A stretch of 64,000 nucleotides of DNA from Mesorhizobium sp. SOD10 (GTDB lineage: Bacteria > Pseudomonadota > Alphaproteobacteria > Rhizobiales > Rhizobiaceae). A model generated the notes under the pieces. The model saw only the letters and a program-made list of their open reading frames with translations. It was not told the origin of the DNA and ran no database searches. This document shows positions 8,460-18,100 of this stretch, piece by piece. The stretch is from the NCBI GenBank assembly GCA_000824805.1, contig CCNA01000004.1, positions 124,001 through 188,000 of the forward strand, written 5' to 3'. Both the position numbers and the translations under genes were made by a program. Positions within the stretch are counted from its first letter, which is position 1. Each line of letters begins with the position of its first letter.

Positions 8460-10781
8460 TTAGTGCCGCCTTGTCGTGTCCTTCGGCCTTGAGACACCGG
8501 TTTCCGAATCCTCGTCGCGCACTTCGTGGCGACGGGCCTTGAGCATGGCGTCGTTCTCCTCGGCACCCTCTTTGATCGCGTCGGCTTCCGCACTGGCGTT
8601 TTTGCCGTCCGGACGCTGCGGCGGCGTACCGGCGAAGCCCGGCCCCTCGCCGTGCGGCGCATCATCCGGCACGCCCTCACGTGCGGCGTGTTCCTTGTCG
8701 AACTTGATGACCGGCTCCATCTTGGCCAGCACGTCGTCCGAAAGCCAGCACAGGCTCGTATGGCCGCCGCCGAGATTCTTCACCGGCGGCACCTGCGTCT
8801 CGCACAGATTGTCCGGCACCAGCTTCTTGTAGCCGCATCGCGTCTGGAACGGGCAGCCGGTCGGCGGGTTCATGGCCGAGGGAATGTCGCCTTCGAGCAC
8901 GATGTGCTTCTTGACCACGCTTGTGTCGGCGATGGGGATCGCCGACAGCAGCGCCTCGGTATAGGGATGGTAGGGCGGCGAGAAGATCTGGTCGGTCGTG
9001 CCCTGCTCGACGATGTAGCCGAGATACATGACGACGACGCGGTCGGCGATGTAGCGCACCACCGACAGATCGTGGCTGATGAACAGCATCGTCGTTTTGT
9101 TCTTGCGCTGGATGTCCATCAGCAGTTCGGTCACCGCCGCCTGCACCGAGACGTCGAGCGCCGAGACCGGCTCGTCGGCCACCACCACTTTGGCATCGCC
9201 GGCGAAGGCGCGCGCAACGCCGATGCGCTGCTTCTGGCCGCCCGAAAGCTGGCGCGGCTTGCGGGTCTCGAAGGCCCTGGGCAGCTTCACCAGGTCGAGC
9301 AGCTCCAGCATGCGCTGGCGCCGCTCGGCGACCGTCTTGCCGACGTTGAACTTCTCCAGCGTGCGGATGATCTGCGAGCCGACGCTGTGGCTGGGGTTCA
9401 GCGTGTCGAACGGATTCTGAAACACCATCTGGATCGACGAGACGGTATCGACGCCGCGGTTCTCGATGCCCGTCGACTGGATCTCCTTATTGGCCAAAGT
9501 CACCGTGCCGGAGCTCGCGGTCTCGAGGCCGAGCAGCACCTTGGCGAGCGTCGACTTTCCGCAGCCGGACTCGCCAACGATCGCGACCGTCTCGGATTCG
9601 CGCGCGGTCAACGAGATCGTCTCGTTGGCCTTGACGACGCGGCCTTCGCTGGAGCCGAACACCTCGCTGCCGCCGACCTTGTAGTATTTCTTGAGGTCCT
9701 GGATCTTCAGCACGGGCGCGCCGGGCTCGACCTTCTCGTTGACCTTCTTGGCGCCGGGCGGCAGCGCCTCCCAGTCGATCTCGTTGAAGCGCACGCAGCG
9801 CGAGAAATGCCCCTCATGGCCCTCGACCGGGATCATCGGGATTTCCGCCGCGTTGCAGACACCTTCGACGAAATGGTGGCAGCGCGGCCCGAAATTGCAG
9901 CCCTTCGGCCGCTCATGCGGCAGCGGCAACTGTCCGGGAATGGAGATCAGCGGCCGCGAATTCTTGTCGGCGCCGGGCAGCGGGATCGAACGGAACAGCC
10001 CTTGAGTATAGGGGTGGCGCATCCGGTCGAACACGTCCTCGATCTTGCCGGTCTCGACCGCCTCGCCGGAATACATCACTGTGATCTTGTCGCAGGTCTC
10101 GAGGATGAGGCCGAGATTGTGCGACACGAAAATCATCGAGGTGCCGAACTTCTCGCCGAGCCCCTTGACCAGCTCGACGATGCCGGCCTCGACGGTGACG
10201 TCGAGCGCGGTGGTCGGCTCGTCGAGCAGGAGCAGCGCCGGTTTCGACAGCAGCGCCATGGCGATGACGATGCGCTGTTGCTGGCCGCCGGAAAGCTGGT
10301 GCGGATAGGAGCGCATCATGCGCTCCGGGTCGGGCAGCTTCACCGCGCGAACCATGTCCAGGGCTCGGTTGTACGCCTCTTCCTTCGACACCTTGTCGTG
10401 GATCAGCGGCACTTCCATCAATTGCTGGCCGATCTTCATCGCCGGATTGAGGCTCGCCATCGGCTCCTGGTAGATCATTGCGATCTTGTTGCCGCGGATG
10501 GCGCGAAGCTCCTCCTCGGACATCTCGCCCATGTCACGGCCCTGGAACTTGATCCGGCCGCCGACGATCTTCCCGATGTTGGAGAGATCGCGCATGATGC
10601 CGAGCGACACGGTCGACTTGCCGCAGCCGGACTCGCCGACGATGCCCATCGCCTCGCCGGGCATGACCGTGCAGGAAAAATCCATCACGGCCGGAATCTC
10701 GCCCTTGCGGGTGAAGAAGGAGATCGAGAGGTTCTCGATCTCGATGATTGGTTGAGCCGGATTTCGAACTGCCTCGTTCAT
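8460..10781 (-). CDS. Peptide-type ABC transporter, fused double ATPase
   Basis: 773 residues with two complete DppD/DppF-like ATPase halves in one chain. Each half has a Walker A (GESGCGKST), an LSGGQ signature (LSGGQQQRIVIA and LSGGQKQRIGVA) and a Walker B (LLLLDEPTTALD and VVVADEPVSALD). Each ends with the cysteine-containing oligopeptide C-terminal element (FGPRCHHFVEGVC and PFQTRCGYKKLVPDNLC). A charged, low-complexity tail of about 75 residues is added at the C-terminus. The ATG at 10781 has GGAG upstream; an in-frame TTG lies 12 bases earlier. It powers the two permeases encoded directly upstream. Confidence 0.9.
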   Translation of the reverse strand: MNEAVRNPAQPIIEIENLSISFFTRKGEIPAVMDFSCTVMPGEAMGIVGESGCGKSTVSLGIMRDLSNIGKIVGGRIKFQGRDMGEMSEEELRAIRGNKIAMIYQEPMASLNPAMKIGQQLMEVPLIHDKVSKEEAYNRALDMVRAVKLPDPERMMRSYPHQLSGGQQQRIVIAMALLSKPALLLLDEPTTALDVTVEAGIVELVKGLGEKFGTSMIFVSHNLGLILETCDKITVMYSGEAVETGKIEDVFDRMRHPYTQGLFRSIPLPGADKNSRPLISIPGQLPLPHERPKGCNFGPRCHHFVEGVCNAAEIPMIPVEGHEGHFSRCVRFNEIDWEALPPGAKKVNEKVEPGAPVLKIQDLKKYYKVGGSEVFGSSEGRVVKANETISLTARESETVAIVGESGCGKSTLAKVLLGLETASSGTVTLANKEIQSTGIENRGVDTVSSIQMVFQNPFDTLNPSHSVGSQIIRTLEKFNVGKTVAERRQRMLELLDLVKLPRAFETRKPRQLSGGQKQRIGVARAFAGDAKVVVADEPVSALDVSVQAAVTELLMDIQRKNKTTMLFISHDLSVVRYIADRVVVMYLGYIVEQGTTDQIFSPPYHPYTEALLSAIPIADTSVVKKHIVLEGDIPSAMNPPTGCPFQTRCGYKKLVPDNLCETQVPPVKNLGGGHTSLCWLSDDVLAKMEPVIKFDKEHAAREGVPDDAPHGEGPGFAGTPPQRPDGKNASAEADAIKEGAEENDAMLKARRHEVRDEDSETGVSRPKDTTRRH

Positions 10782-10833
10782 GGGTCGCTCCAATCCTAAA
10801 TTGTTCCAGCAGGTAGGGCCTAGGCCCCCACCA

Positions 10834-11991
10834 TCAATCCTTCATCGACTGTTCGCGCAGCGAATCGGCCAAAAGGTTCAGCCCCAGCACGAACGACATC
10901 AGGGCGATCGTCGGCGGCAGCGCCGGGTGGATGAAGGAACGCAACAGCCGGCTGGCGTCCTTGATCGCGGTGCCCCAGTCGGGACTTTCCGGCGCGAGGC
11001 CCAGGCCGAAATAGCCGAGCGTCCCGAGCAGGATCGTCGTGTAGCCGATGCGCAAACAGGCATCGACGATCAGCGGACCGCGCGCATTGGGCAGGATCTC
11101 CCACAGCATGATGTACCACGGCGATTCACCGCGTGTCTGCGCCGCCGCCACATAGTCGCGCGTCTTGATGTCCATGGTCAGCCCGCGCACGATGCGGAAC
11201 ACGCCGGGGCTGGAGGCGAACACCACCGCCACGAAGATGTTGAGCTGGTTGGGATCGATGTGGACGATGTGCAGTGGATCCTTGTCGAAGACCAGGCCCG
11301 CATAGATCCAGCCGCCGACAACCAGCGTGATGCCAAGCAGGATATAAAGCCGGTCCGGCCGGTTCTTGTAGCGGGTCCAGAACAGGACGCAGAAGAAGAT
11401 GATCGGGAACAGGAAGAACAGTCCCGCCATCGCATAGGGGATCGGCGTGTCCATGATGCCTGGCGTCACCAACAGATAGAACAACAGGATCACCGGGAAA
11501 GCCAGCACCAGATTGGCGAGGAACGACAGCAGCGTGTCGATCTTGCCGCCATAATAGCCGGCCGGCAGGCCGAGCGTGATGCCCACCATCAGCGCGAAGC
11601 CGGTGGCGGCCGGCGCGATGATCAGAACGATCTGGCTGCCATAGACCATGCGCGAGAACACGTCGCGCGCAAGCTTGTCGCCGCCGAAATAGTAGACGAG
11701 CTTCGACGCCGGTTCGATCGCGCCGGGCAGCGTGTCCTTCATCACCGAGACCTGCGCCAGCGGGTCGAAGGGCGAGATGGTGGAGGCGAAGATCGCCGTG
11801 AACAGCCAGAACAGGCAGATGAAGACACCGGCAATGCCGACGCCGCTGTCGAAGAGCTGACCGTAGAGCCCGAGCTTCCTCCGGTAGCTAAAGCTCGCGC
11901 TCATCACCAGGATGAGCGCGACCCAGACTGGCCAGAATCGCCAGAGCACGCCGATAACCACATCGAAGGCGCTGATATATTCCGTTTGCAT
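10834..11991 (-). CDS. Peptide-type ABC permease (DppC-like) with extra membrane segment
   Basis: 385 residues, about 80 longer than usual DppC proteins. The EAA loop DYVAAAQTRGESPWYIMLWE lies near residues 279-298 and marks the ATPase contact. Between the helix LVLAFPVILLFYLLV (near 161) and the segment FASSPGVFRIVRG (near 258) there is an insertion of roughly 70 residues holding two more hydrophobic stretches (near 186-206 and 215-235). There is also an extra N-terminal helix near 11-32. The gene lies between the DppB-like and ATPase genes, all on the minus strand. Confidence 0.88.
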   Translation of the reverse strand: MQTEYISAFDVVIGVLWRFWPVWVALILVMSASFSYRRKLGLYGQLFDSGVGIAGVFICLFWLFTAIFASTISPFDPLAQVSVMKDTLPGAIEPASKLVYYFGGDKLARDVFSRMVYGSQIVLIIAPAATGFALMVGITLGLPAGYYGGKIDTLLSFLANLVLAFPVILLFYLLVTPGIMDTPIPYAMAGLFFLFPIIFFCVLFWTRYKNRPDRLYILLGITLVVGGWIYAGLVFDKDPLHIVHIDPNQLNIFVAVVFASSPGVFRIVRGLTMDIKTRDYVAAAQTRGESPWYIMLWEILPNARGPLIVDACLRIGYTTILLGTLGYFGLGLAPESPDWGTAIKDASRLLRSFIHPALPPTIALMSFVLGLNLLADSLREQSMKD

Positions 11992-12002
11992 CGGCCCTGC
12001 CC

Positions 12003-13037
12003 CTACTGAACCCTGATACGCGGATTGAGAAACGCGTAGCCGACATCCGAGATGAGCTGGGTGATCAGCACGATAAACACAGAAACCAGCGAGCAGCCGA
12101 GCAGCAGATCGATGTCGTTGTTGCCGGCAGCTTCAACCAGCGTGTAGCCGAAGCCCTGGTAGCGGAACATCACCTCGACGATGACGACGCCGGTGAGCAG
12201 CCACGGGAACTGCAGCATGATGACGGTGAACGGCGCGATCAGCGCGTTGCGCAACGCGTGCTTGATGACCACGCTGCTGAAGGACAGGCCCTTCAGCCGG
12301 GCGGTGCGGATATATTGCTGCGTCATCACCTCGACCATCGAGGCTCGTGTCATGCGCGCGATATAGCCCGTGCCGTAGATCGCCAGCGTGATCACCGGCA
12401 GGGTGAAATTGTAGAAGGTGATGCCCTGGCTGGCGGACGCCGCCGAGCCGTTCAGCCAGCCTAGCCACGAGGCGAAGATGACGGTGAAGATGACGCCCGA
12501 TACATATTCAGGGGTCGCCGTCGAGGCGATCGATGCGACCGACAGCACGCGGTCGGTGCGCGAGCCTTCGCGCATGCCGGCGAGAATCCCGATCAGCAGC
12601 GAGATCGGCACCATCACCGCCAGCACCCAGAACATCAGCAATCCGGTGGCGCCAAGCGCCGGGAAAAGCTTGGCGGCGACCGTCGTCTTGAACTTGGTCG
12701 AGCAGCCGAAATCGCCCTGCAGCACGCCGGAGAATTGCGGCTCGGTGGGGTCGTTGCAGAAGGAGAAGCGCTGCGTCGTCTTGCCGGTCGCCGGATCGGT
12801 GATCGGATGCTTCGGCAGGACGCCCAGCCACTGGCCGTAACGCAGGAAGAAGTTTTGCCGATAGCCGTGATTGACCAGCCAGCTTTCAAGCTGGTCGGCG
12901 GGCGTGTGCATCTCGGTCTGGCTGATCGCCAGCTTCTTCAGATTGGGCTCGAGATTGACGAGGAAGAAGACGACCAGCGTCAGGCACAGCATCGTGAGCA
13001 GGATCGTGCCGATGCGTCTGGCGATGAATGAGAACAT
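12003..13037 (-). CDS. Peptide-type ABC permease (DppB-like)
   Basis: 344 residues. The N-terminal MFSFIARRIGTILLTMLCLTL helix and the EAA loop near QQYIRTARLKGLSFSSVVIKHALRNA are typical of DppB. After the first helix, the periplasmic region is longer than usual by about 40 residues and includes a possible disulfide pair (FCND and FGCS). The ATG at 13037 follows AGGGGGG; the frame extends upstream to 13079 without family similarity. It pairs with the DppC-like permease, whose start is 11 bases after this stop. Confidence 0.88.
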   Translation of the reverse strand: MFSFIARRIGTILLTMLCLTLVVFFLVNLEPNLKKLAISQTEMHTPADQLESWLVNHGYRQNFFLRYGQWLGVLPKHPITDPATGKTTQRFSFCNDPTEPQFSGVLQGDFGCSTKFKTTVAAKLFPALGATGLLMFWVLAVMVPISLLIGILAGMREGSRTDRVLSVASIASTATPEYVSGVIFTVIFASWLGWLNGSAASASQGITFYNFTLPVITLAIYGTGYIARMTRASMVEVMTQQYIRTARLKGLSFSSVVIKHALRNALIAPFTVIMLQFPWLLTGVVIVEVMFRYQGFGYTLVEAAGNNDIDLLLGCSLVSVFIVLITQLISDVGYAFLNPRIRVQ

Positions 13038-13149
13038 GTGTGCCCCCCTGCCGGCCGGGTTGGGGTCAGATACATTCAACCCTGTTTCGTAATGCGGATA
13101 GCGCCCCGCCGCCGCTGCAGGTTATGCAACGGCAACGAAGCTGCAAATA

Positions 13150-13169
13150 CGAGGGGCAGCTGCCCCTCG
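13150..13169 (-). terminator. Hairpin between binding protein and permease genes
   Basis: CGAGGGGCAGCTGCCCCTCG is a perfect 20-base palindrome located 18 bases after the binding-protein stop and about 110 bases before the dppB-like start. There is no T-run, so it more likely protects the upstream mRNA or gives partial termination, which lets the binding protein be made in excess over the membrane parts. Confidence 0.6.
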
Positions 13170-13187
13170 CATTCATCGCGCCATGTA

Positions 13188-14846
13188 TCACGCCTGGTCG
13201 AGCCAGACCTTGCCGAAGTCGTGCTCGTAGGTGGGGTGCATCGAGTGGTTCTTCACCTCGGGCTTGATGTTGATGTAGAGCTTGCGCCAGTAAGGCTGAA
13301 TGATGATGCCGGAATCCTGCAGGATCTGCTCGATATCCTTCATCACAACCTTGCGCTTCTCCGCATCGGCGATGCCGAGCGCCTCGTTGACCTTCTTGTC
13401 GAACTCCGGATTGGAATAGGCCGTCTCGTTCCACGCTTCGCCGGTGCGATACGCGATGGCGATCACCTGGATGCCCAGCGGACGCATGTTCCAGTTGGTT
13501 TCCGAGAACGGATACTTCGTCCAGTCGTTCCAGAAGGTCGAGCTCGGCAGCACGGTGCGCTTCACCTTAATGCCGGCTTCGCGCAGCTGCGCCGCGATCG
13601 CGTCCGTGGTGTTCTTGTGGTAGTCCTCGTCGTTGCTGATCAGCTCGTGCTCGAAATCGATCGCGCCGGCTTCCGTCAGCATCTGCTTGGCCTTGGCGAT
13701 GTCGCGCTTGACCTCCGGAAGCTTGACATATTCCGGATGGATCGGCGCGACATGGTGGTTTTCGGCAGGCGTCCCGGCATTGCCGTAGCCGAGTTGCAAG
13801 ACGGTTGCGTTGTCGACGGCAAGCAGCATCGCCTGACGAACCTTCTGGTTGTCATAGGGCTTGTGGGTGACGTTGAAGCGCGACACCACGGTGGCCGCCG
13901 TCACGACTTCCGATACCGGAGCGCCGACATCCGCGATGATCTTGATATAGTCGGCGGTCGTTTCGTGGTTGGTCTGGACTTCGCCCGATTCGAAAGCCGA
14001 GACGGTCGCGGCCGGATCGGTGCCGTAGTCGATGAACTCGACGCCGTCGAGGAAGGCTTCGCCCTGCCACCACTTGCCGGTCGTGCGGCGCTTGTAGACC
14101 ACCTTCTGGCCGACATCGTAGGAGACCAGCTCGAACGGACCGGTGCCGATCGGGCAGTTCTTGAAGTTGGCGCCCTTCTCGTCGAAGGTCTTGTGCACGA
14201 CCAGCGCCGGATAGTCGCACAGGTTCGGGATGATGGCGATGTCCGGCTTGGTCAGCTTGAGCTTGATCGTCATGTCGTCGACCTTGACGACGGAGCCTTC
14301 GCGCAGCTTCTTGGTCGTGTCGTCGACGAGGCTGCCGAGGCGGCCAGGCATCGAGTTGCCTTCCGCCGCCTTGTCGGCCCAGCGGGTGAAATTGTAGATC
14401 ACGTCGTCGGCGGTGAACTTGTCGCCGTTGTTCCATTCGACGCCCGGCCGCACATGCAGCGTGTATTCGGTGGCGTCGTCATTGATGTCCCAGCTCTCCA
14501 GGAGGTAGGGCGCGAAGGTATATTCCTTCGTGTATTTCACCAGCGGCTCGAGCGCCTGGCGCTCGGCATTGGCGATTTCGGACCAGTCTGCGGTGCGCGG
14601 ATCCTTCGGATCCTTGATCGACATCGCGACCTTGATCACTCCGCCCTTCTTGCCCTGCACGTCCTCGGCCCGGGCCGTGGTCGGCGCGGCGAGGCCGAGC
14701 ATGCCGTAGGCCATTGCCGTCGATGCGCCGAAGACGCTGGCCAAAGCCAGAAATTCGCGCCGGTCCACATTACCCGTCTTGGCTTCTTCGGCCATTTTCA
14801 GGATGTGATCCGGAACACGATCACCATTGCTTTTGTAGATTGCCAT
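13188..14846 (-). CDS. Peptide-type ABC substrate-binding protein (SBP family 5), Tat-exported
   Basis: 552 residues of the DppA/OppA family (SBP_bac_5). The N-terminus has a twin-arginine signal, [13 protein letters not shown] near residue 28, followed by a hydrophobic stretch and a TTARAED cleavage region. Tat export is less common than Sec export for this family. [20 protein letters not shown] near residue 125 is the family signature region. The start has GGGAG upstream. It is the first gene of a four-gene operon with two permeases and a fused ATPase. Ligand is unknown: peptides, opines or other oligomeric solutes are possible. Confidence 0.9.
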   Translation of the reverse strand: MAIYKSNGDRVPDHILKMAEEAKTGNVDRREFLALASVFGASTAMAYGMLGLAAPTTARAEDVQGKKGGVIKVAMSIKDPKDPRTADWSEIANAERQALEPLVKYTKEYTFAPYLLESWDINDDATEYTLHVRPGVEWNNGDKFTADDVIYNFTRWADKAAEGNSMPGRLGSLVDDTTKKLREGSVVKVDDMTIKLKLTKPDIAIIPNLCDYPALVVHKTFDEKGANFKNCPIGTGPFELVSYDVGQKVVYKRRTTGKWWQGEAFLDGVEFIDYGTDPAATVSAFESGEVQTNHETTADYIKIIADVGAPVSEVVTAATVVSRFNVTHKPYDNQKVRQAMLLAVDNATVLQLGYGNAGTPAENHHVAPIHPEYVKLPEVKRDIAKAKQMLTEAGAIDFEHELISNDEDYHKNTTDAIAAQLREAGIKVKRTVLPSSTFWNDWTKYPFSETNWNMRPLGIQVIAIAYRTGEAWNETAYSNPEFDKKVNEALGIADAEKRKVVMKDIEQILQDSGIIIQPYWRKLYINIKPEVKNHSMHPTYEHDFGKVWLDQA

Positions 14847-15122
14847 GACTTACTCCCATTGTTGGCTTTCCGCCTTTTAACATTCCGCATCCAGACCGCG
14901 TTGTCAAAAGACGGTGTGGAGCAGGAACATGCCAGGGAATGTGCATCTTTGGCCGCAACCCGGTTCGCGCGATAGCGACAGTGTTGACGCAAATTTGTTA
15001 TCGCGACGCGGATTTCCCAAAAAATCGTCGCGGGCGATTAAATCAATACATTTTACACGGATAGCGAGTTCACTACGCGCGGCGGACGGCCGGCCGTTTC
15101 GCAGAGGAACGCCGGCGCGGCC

Positions 15123-18100
15123 TCAATATTCGCGTTCGTAGAAGACGCCGCCCTTGGCTTCTCCGGCGTCGTTGGCCTCGCCGCGCAGCTTCACGCCGCG
15201 CCCGACATCGAGGTCGATCGTAGCCTTGCCGGAACCTGGCTTGTCGCCCTTCTGTATAGTCACATAGGTGCGGTCGTTGAGGTATTTGCCGGCCGAAACC
15301 GCAGTGCCGCCCTTCTCGTCCGTCGTCACGTCAAGGTCGTCGATGCCGATCGCGTTGCGCAGGTTGTCGAGCAGCGACGTCGTGCCGCCGGCGCCTGCCA
15401 ATTGCGCGGCGGCGTCGGCGAGTTGGGCGATCTGCAGCGGCGAAAGGTTCGACATCGAGCGGCCGAAGATAAGCTGTGCCAGCACCTCATCCTCCGGCAG
15501 CGCCGGAACAGAGGAGAAGTTGAATTTCGGATTGGTCGCCTCGCCGGAAACCACGATCGTCACGGTGGCGCTGCTTGTCGTCGTGGTCGCCGTGAGATTG
15601 AGGTAAGGCACCAGCGATCCCTGGAATCCGACTGTACCCTCCGTGAACGTCAGCCGCTTGGCGAGGATCGTTAGCCGCCCGCGCTGCAAGGTGAAGGTGC
15701 CCACGGCCTGCGGTGACGACGCCGGGCCGGTAAGTTTGAGCGATCCGCCCAGTTCGGCGTCGACGCCCCTGCCCTGGATGAAAATCTGGTTGGGCGCGTT
15801 CACTGTCAGATCGAGGGTGAGCCCGCTGCCGCTATTGCCGCCGCTGGATGTGGCCGGGTGCAACGCCTTGTCCTGTGCCCGCACGGCGCGAGGCGCATTC
15901 TTATGTTTGACGTTGAGTTCCGAAAGCGACCCCGGCAGTTTGTCCGGAACGGTGATGACCGTTCTCGCCAGGTTGATCGTGCCGGCGATCACCGGCGCCG
16001 AGACCAGCGGCCCCTTGATGGTCAGGTCGCCGCCGAGATTGGCGGTCACCACTCGCCCGTCGGTGTAGCGGCCATCGGTGAGCTTGATCGACAGGTCGGC
16101 CGGGAAGCCTTGCGCCGGCGTGATGCCCACCGTGCCGCTCGCCGAGAGATTGCCGCGCGTCGAAAGCGTGCCGGTCAGCCGGTTGATCCTGGCGACGCTG
16201 CTGGCGATCGAGACGTCCGCCGCGATGTCGTTCACCGCCAGGCCGGAGCGCGCATCGATGAGGCGCGCGCCGGATGTCGTGACTTTGCCGCTGATCACCG
16301 GCGCGGATGCAGGACCACGCACCTGCACATCGACATTGGCGGTGCCGTTGAGCGCCAGACCTTGCGCGGCGAGCTTGGCGGCAAGGAAGGAAAACGGCAC
16401 CTTGCCCTTGAAGTCGAGCGCCAAGGTGGGCGTGCCTGCCGTGCTCACGGTGCCGCCGCCCTTGAGCCCGAGGCCGGCGCCGTCGCTGATGTTGGCGTCG
16501 AAGGCGAGCTTGTTGTCGACAAAGGTTCCCGAGGACGACACATTCATGCCGCCCAGGCCGGCGCCGCGCGTCTGCGAGGTCTGCACGCCGGCGGCATCGA
16601 TGTTGAAGGCGACCGAGGGGGTCGCCGGCGCGCCGGTGACCTTGACCGTGCCCGAGACCGAGCCGGCCGCGTCGAGACCCGGCGAGAAACTGTTGGCAAG
16701 CGAGATCGGCACCTTCGCCAGATTGGCGTTGATGTCGAGCGCCTGCGCGACCTTGCCCGTCACCGTCGCCGTGCCGCCGCCGAGGTTGAGAACCAGCCGG
16801 TCGAGCGTCGTCACACCGTTGGCGATGGTGATCGTCGACGCCTGCGCGATCGCCGCCTTGATGCCCTGCACGGTCGCCTGGCCGGACGCGAGCTCGACGG
16901 TCGTTGTGCCGTTGGCGACCTTCACGCGGCCGGCGGCCTTGGCCGGGATGTTCTTGATGGTAGCGCCGCCGGAAAAACCGGTCCAATCGCCGTCGCGCTT
17001 GAGATCGACATCGATGCCGGTGATGGCGGTCCCTCCGGAAGTCACGTTATCGGCCCGCACCGTGCCGGCGATCACTGGCGCTGCCATGTAATTCGCGACC
17101 TGCGCGTCGATCGCGACATTCCTGGCCGAGAGATCGCCGCGCTTGATCTCCGAGGTGTTCGCCTTGACCACGACATTCGGCCCGTTGGCGGTCTTGGAGA
17201 AGGCGATCGTGCCGCGCACATTGCCTTCGGCCTTTTCTAAGGCCAGCGCGGCCAGCGGCCCGATATCGGGCAGGTCGAGCGAAACGGTGCCGACCGGCAC
17301 GAAGGCGTCGTCGAGGTCGAGATCGCCCGATATCTTATTCGGGCCGAGCGAGAGCAGAAGCCCGTTGATCGTTCGGCTGCCATTGGTCGTGGCGAGCACC
17401 GCGCTGCCTTGCAAATTCTGTCCGGCGACGTTGCCGGTGAGCTCAACATTGGCCGCCGGATTGGCGGCATCGGCCTTGCCGCTGGCCGTGAGCTTCAGCC
17501 CCGTGATCTCGCGCGCCGCCACCGAAAGCCGATCGCTGCTCACCGTCATCGACAGGTCGGGCGCGGTGACCGGGCCTTGCGCATTCAGGGCAAAGGCGAT
17601 GGCGCCCTTGGCGTCCTTCGACAGCCCTGAAACGTCGCTCAGCGCACCCCTGATGTCGGCGGCCAGCTTGCTGTCGGCAAGGCTCGCCTGCCCGTCGGCG
17701 CTGAGTGCTCCCGAATTCAGCCTCAGGCCGTCGACATTGACGTTGCCATTGGCATCGCGCTTCAGCGCGGCGCTCAACTCAGCGCGCTCGCCAAGCATGC
17801 CGCGCACCGCGGCCGGCAAGGCGGAAGAAGCGACATTGGCCTTTACGTTGAGATCGACCGCGCCGTCGCCCAGCGATATCCGGCCGGCGACCTGGCTGTT
17901 GAGCGCATCGCTCTTGAAGGAGCCGCTGTTGACGGCGACGGAATCGGGTGCCAGCCGGCCATTGACCTTCGCCGTGACCTTGCCGGCGATCAGCGGTGCC
18001 AGCATGGGATTGTCGAGGCCGATCCTGTCCACCGACACCGTGCCCGAGACCGGACCCGCCCGAGCCTTGAGGTCGAAGGCATCCGAATGCAGCATCAGGG

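Noticed and set aside
8526..10799. A 757-codon open frame on the plus strand, opposite the fused ABC ATPase
   Set aside because: It has low-complexity, Arg/His/Asp-rich translation without family motifs and covers an ATPase gene with all motifs intact. It is an effect of high GC content.
10816..10827. GGGCCTAGGCCC palindrome between the ABC permease and ATPase genes
   Set aside because: Only 12 bases, no T-run and no conservation evidence; by itself it could arise by chance in GC-rich DNA.
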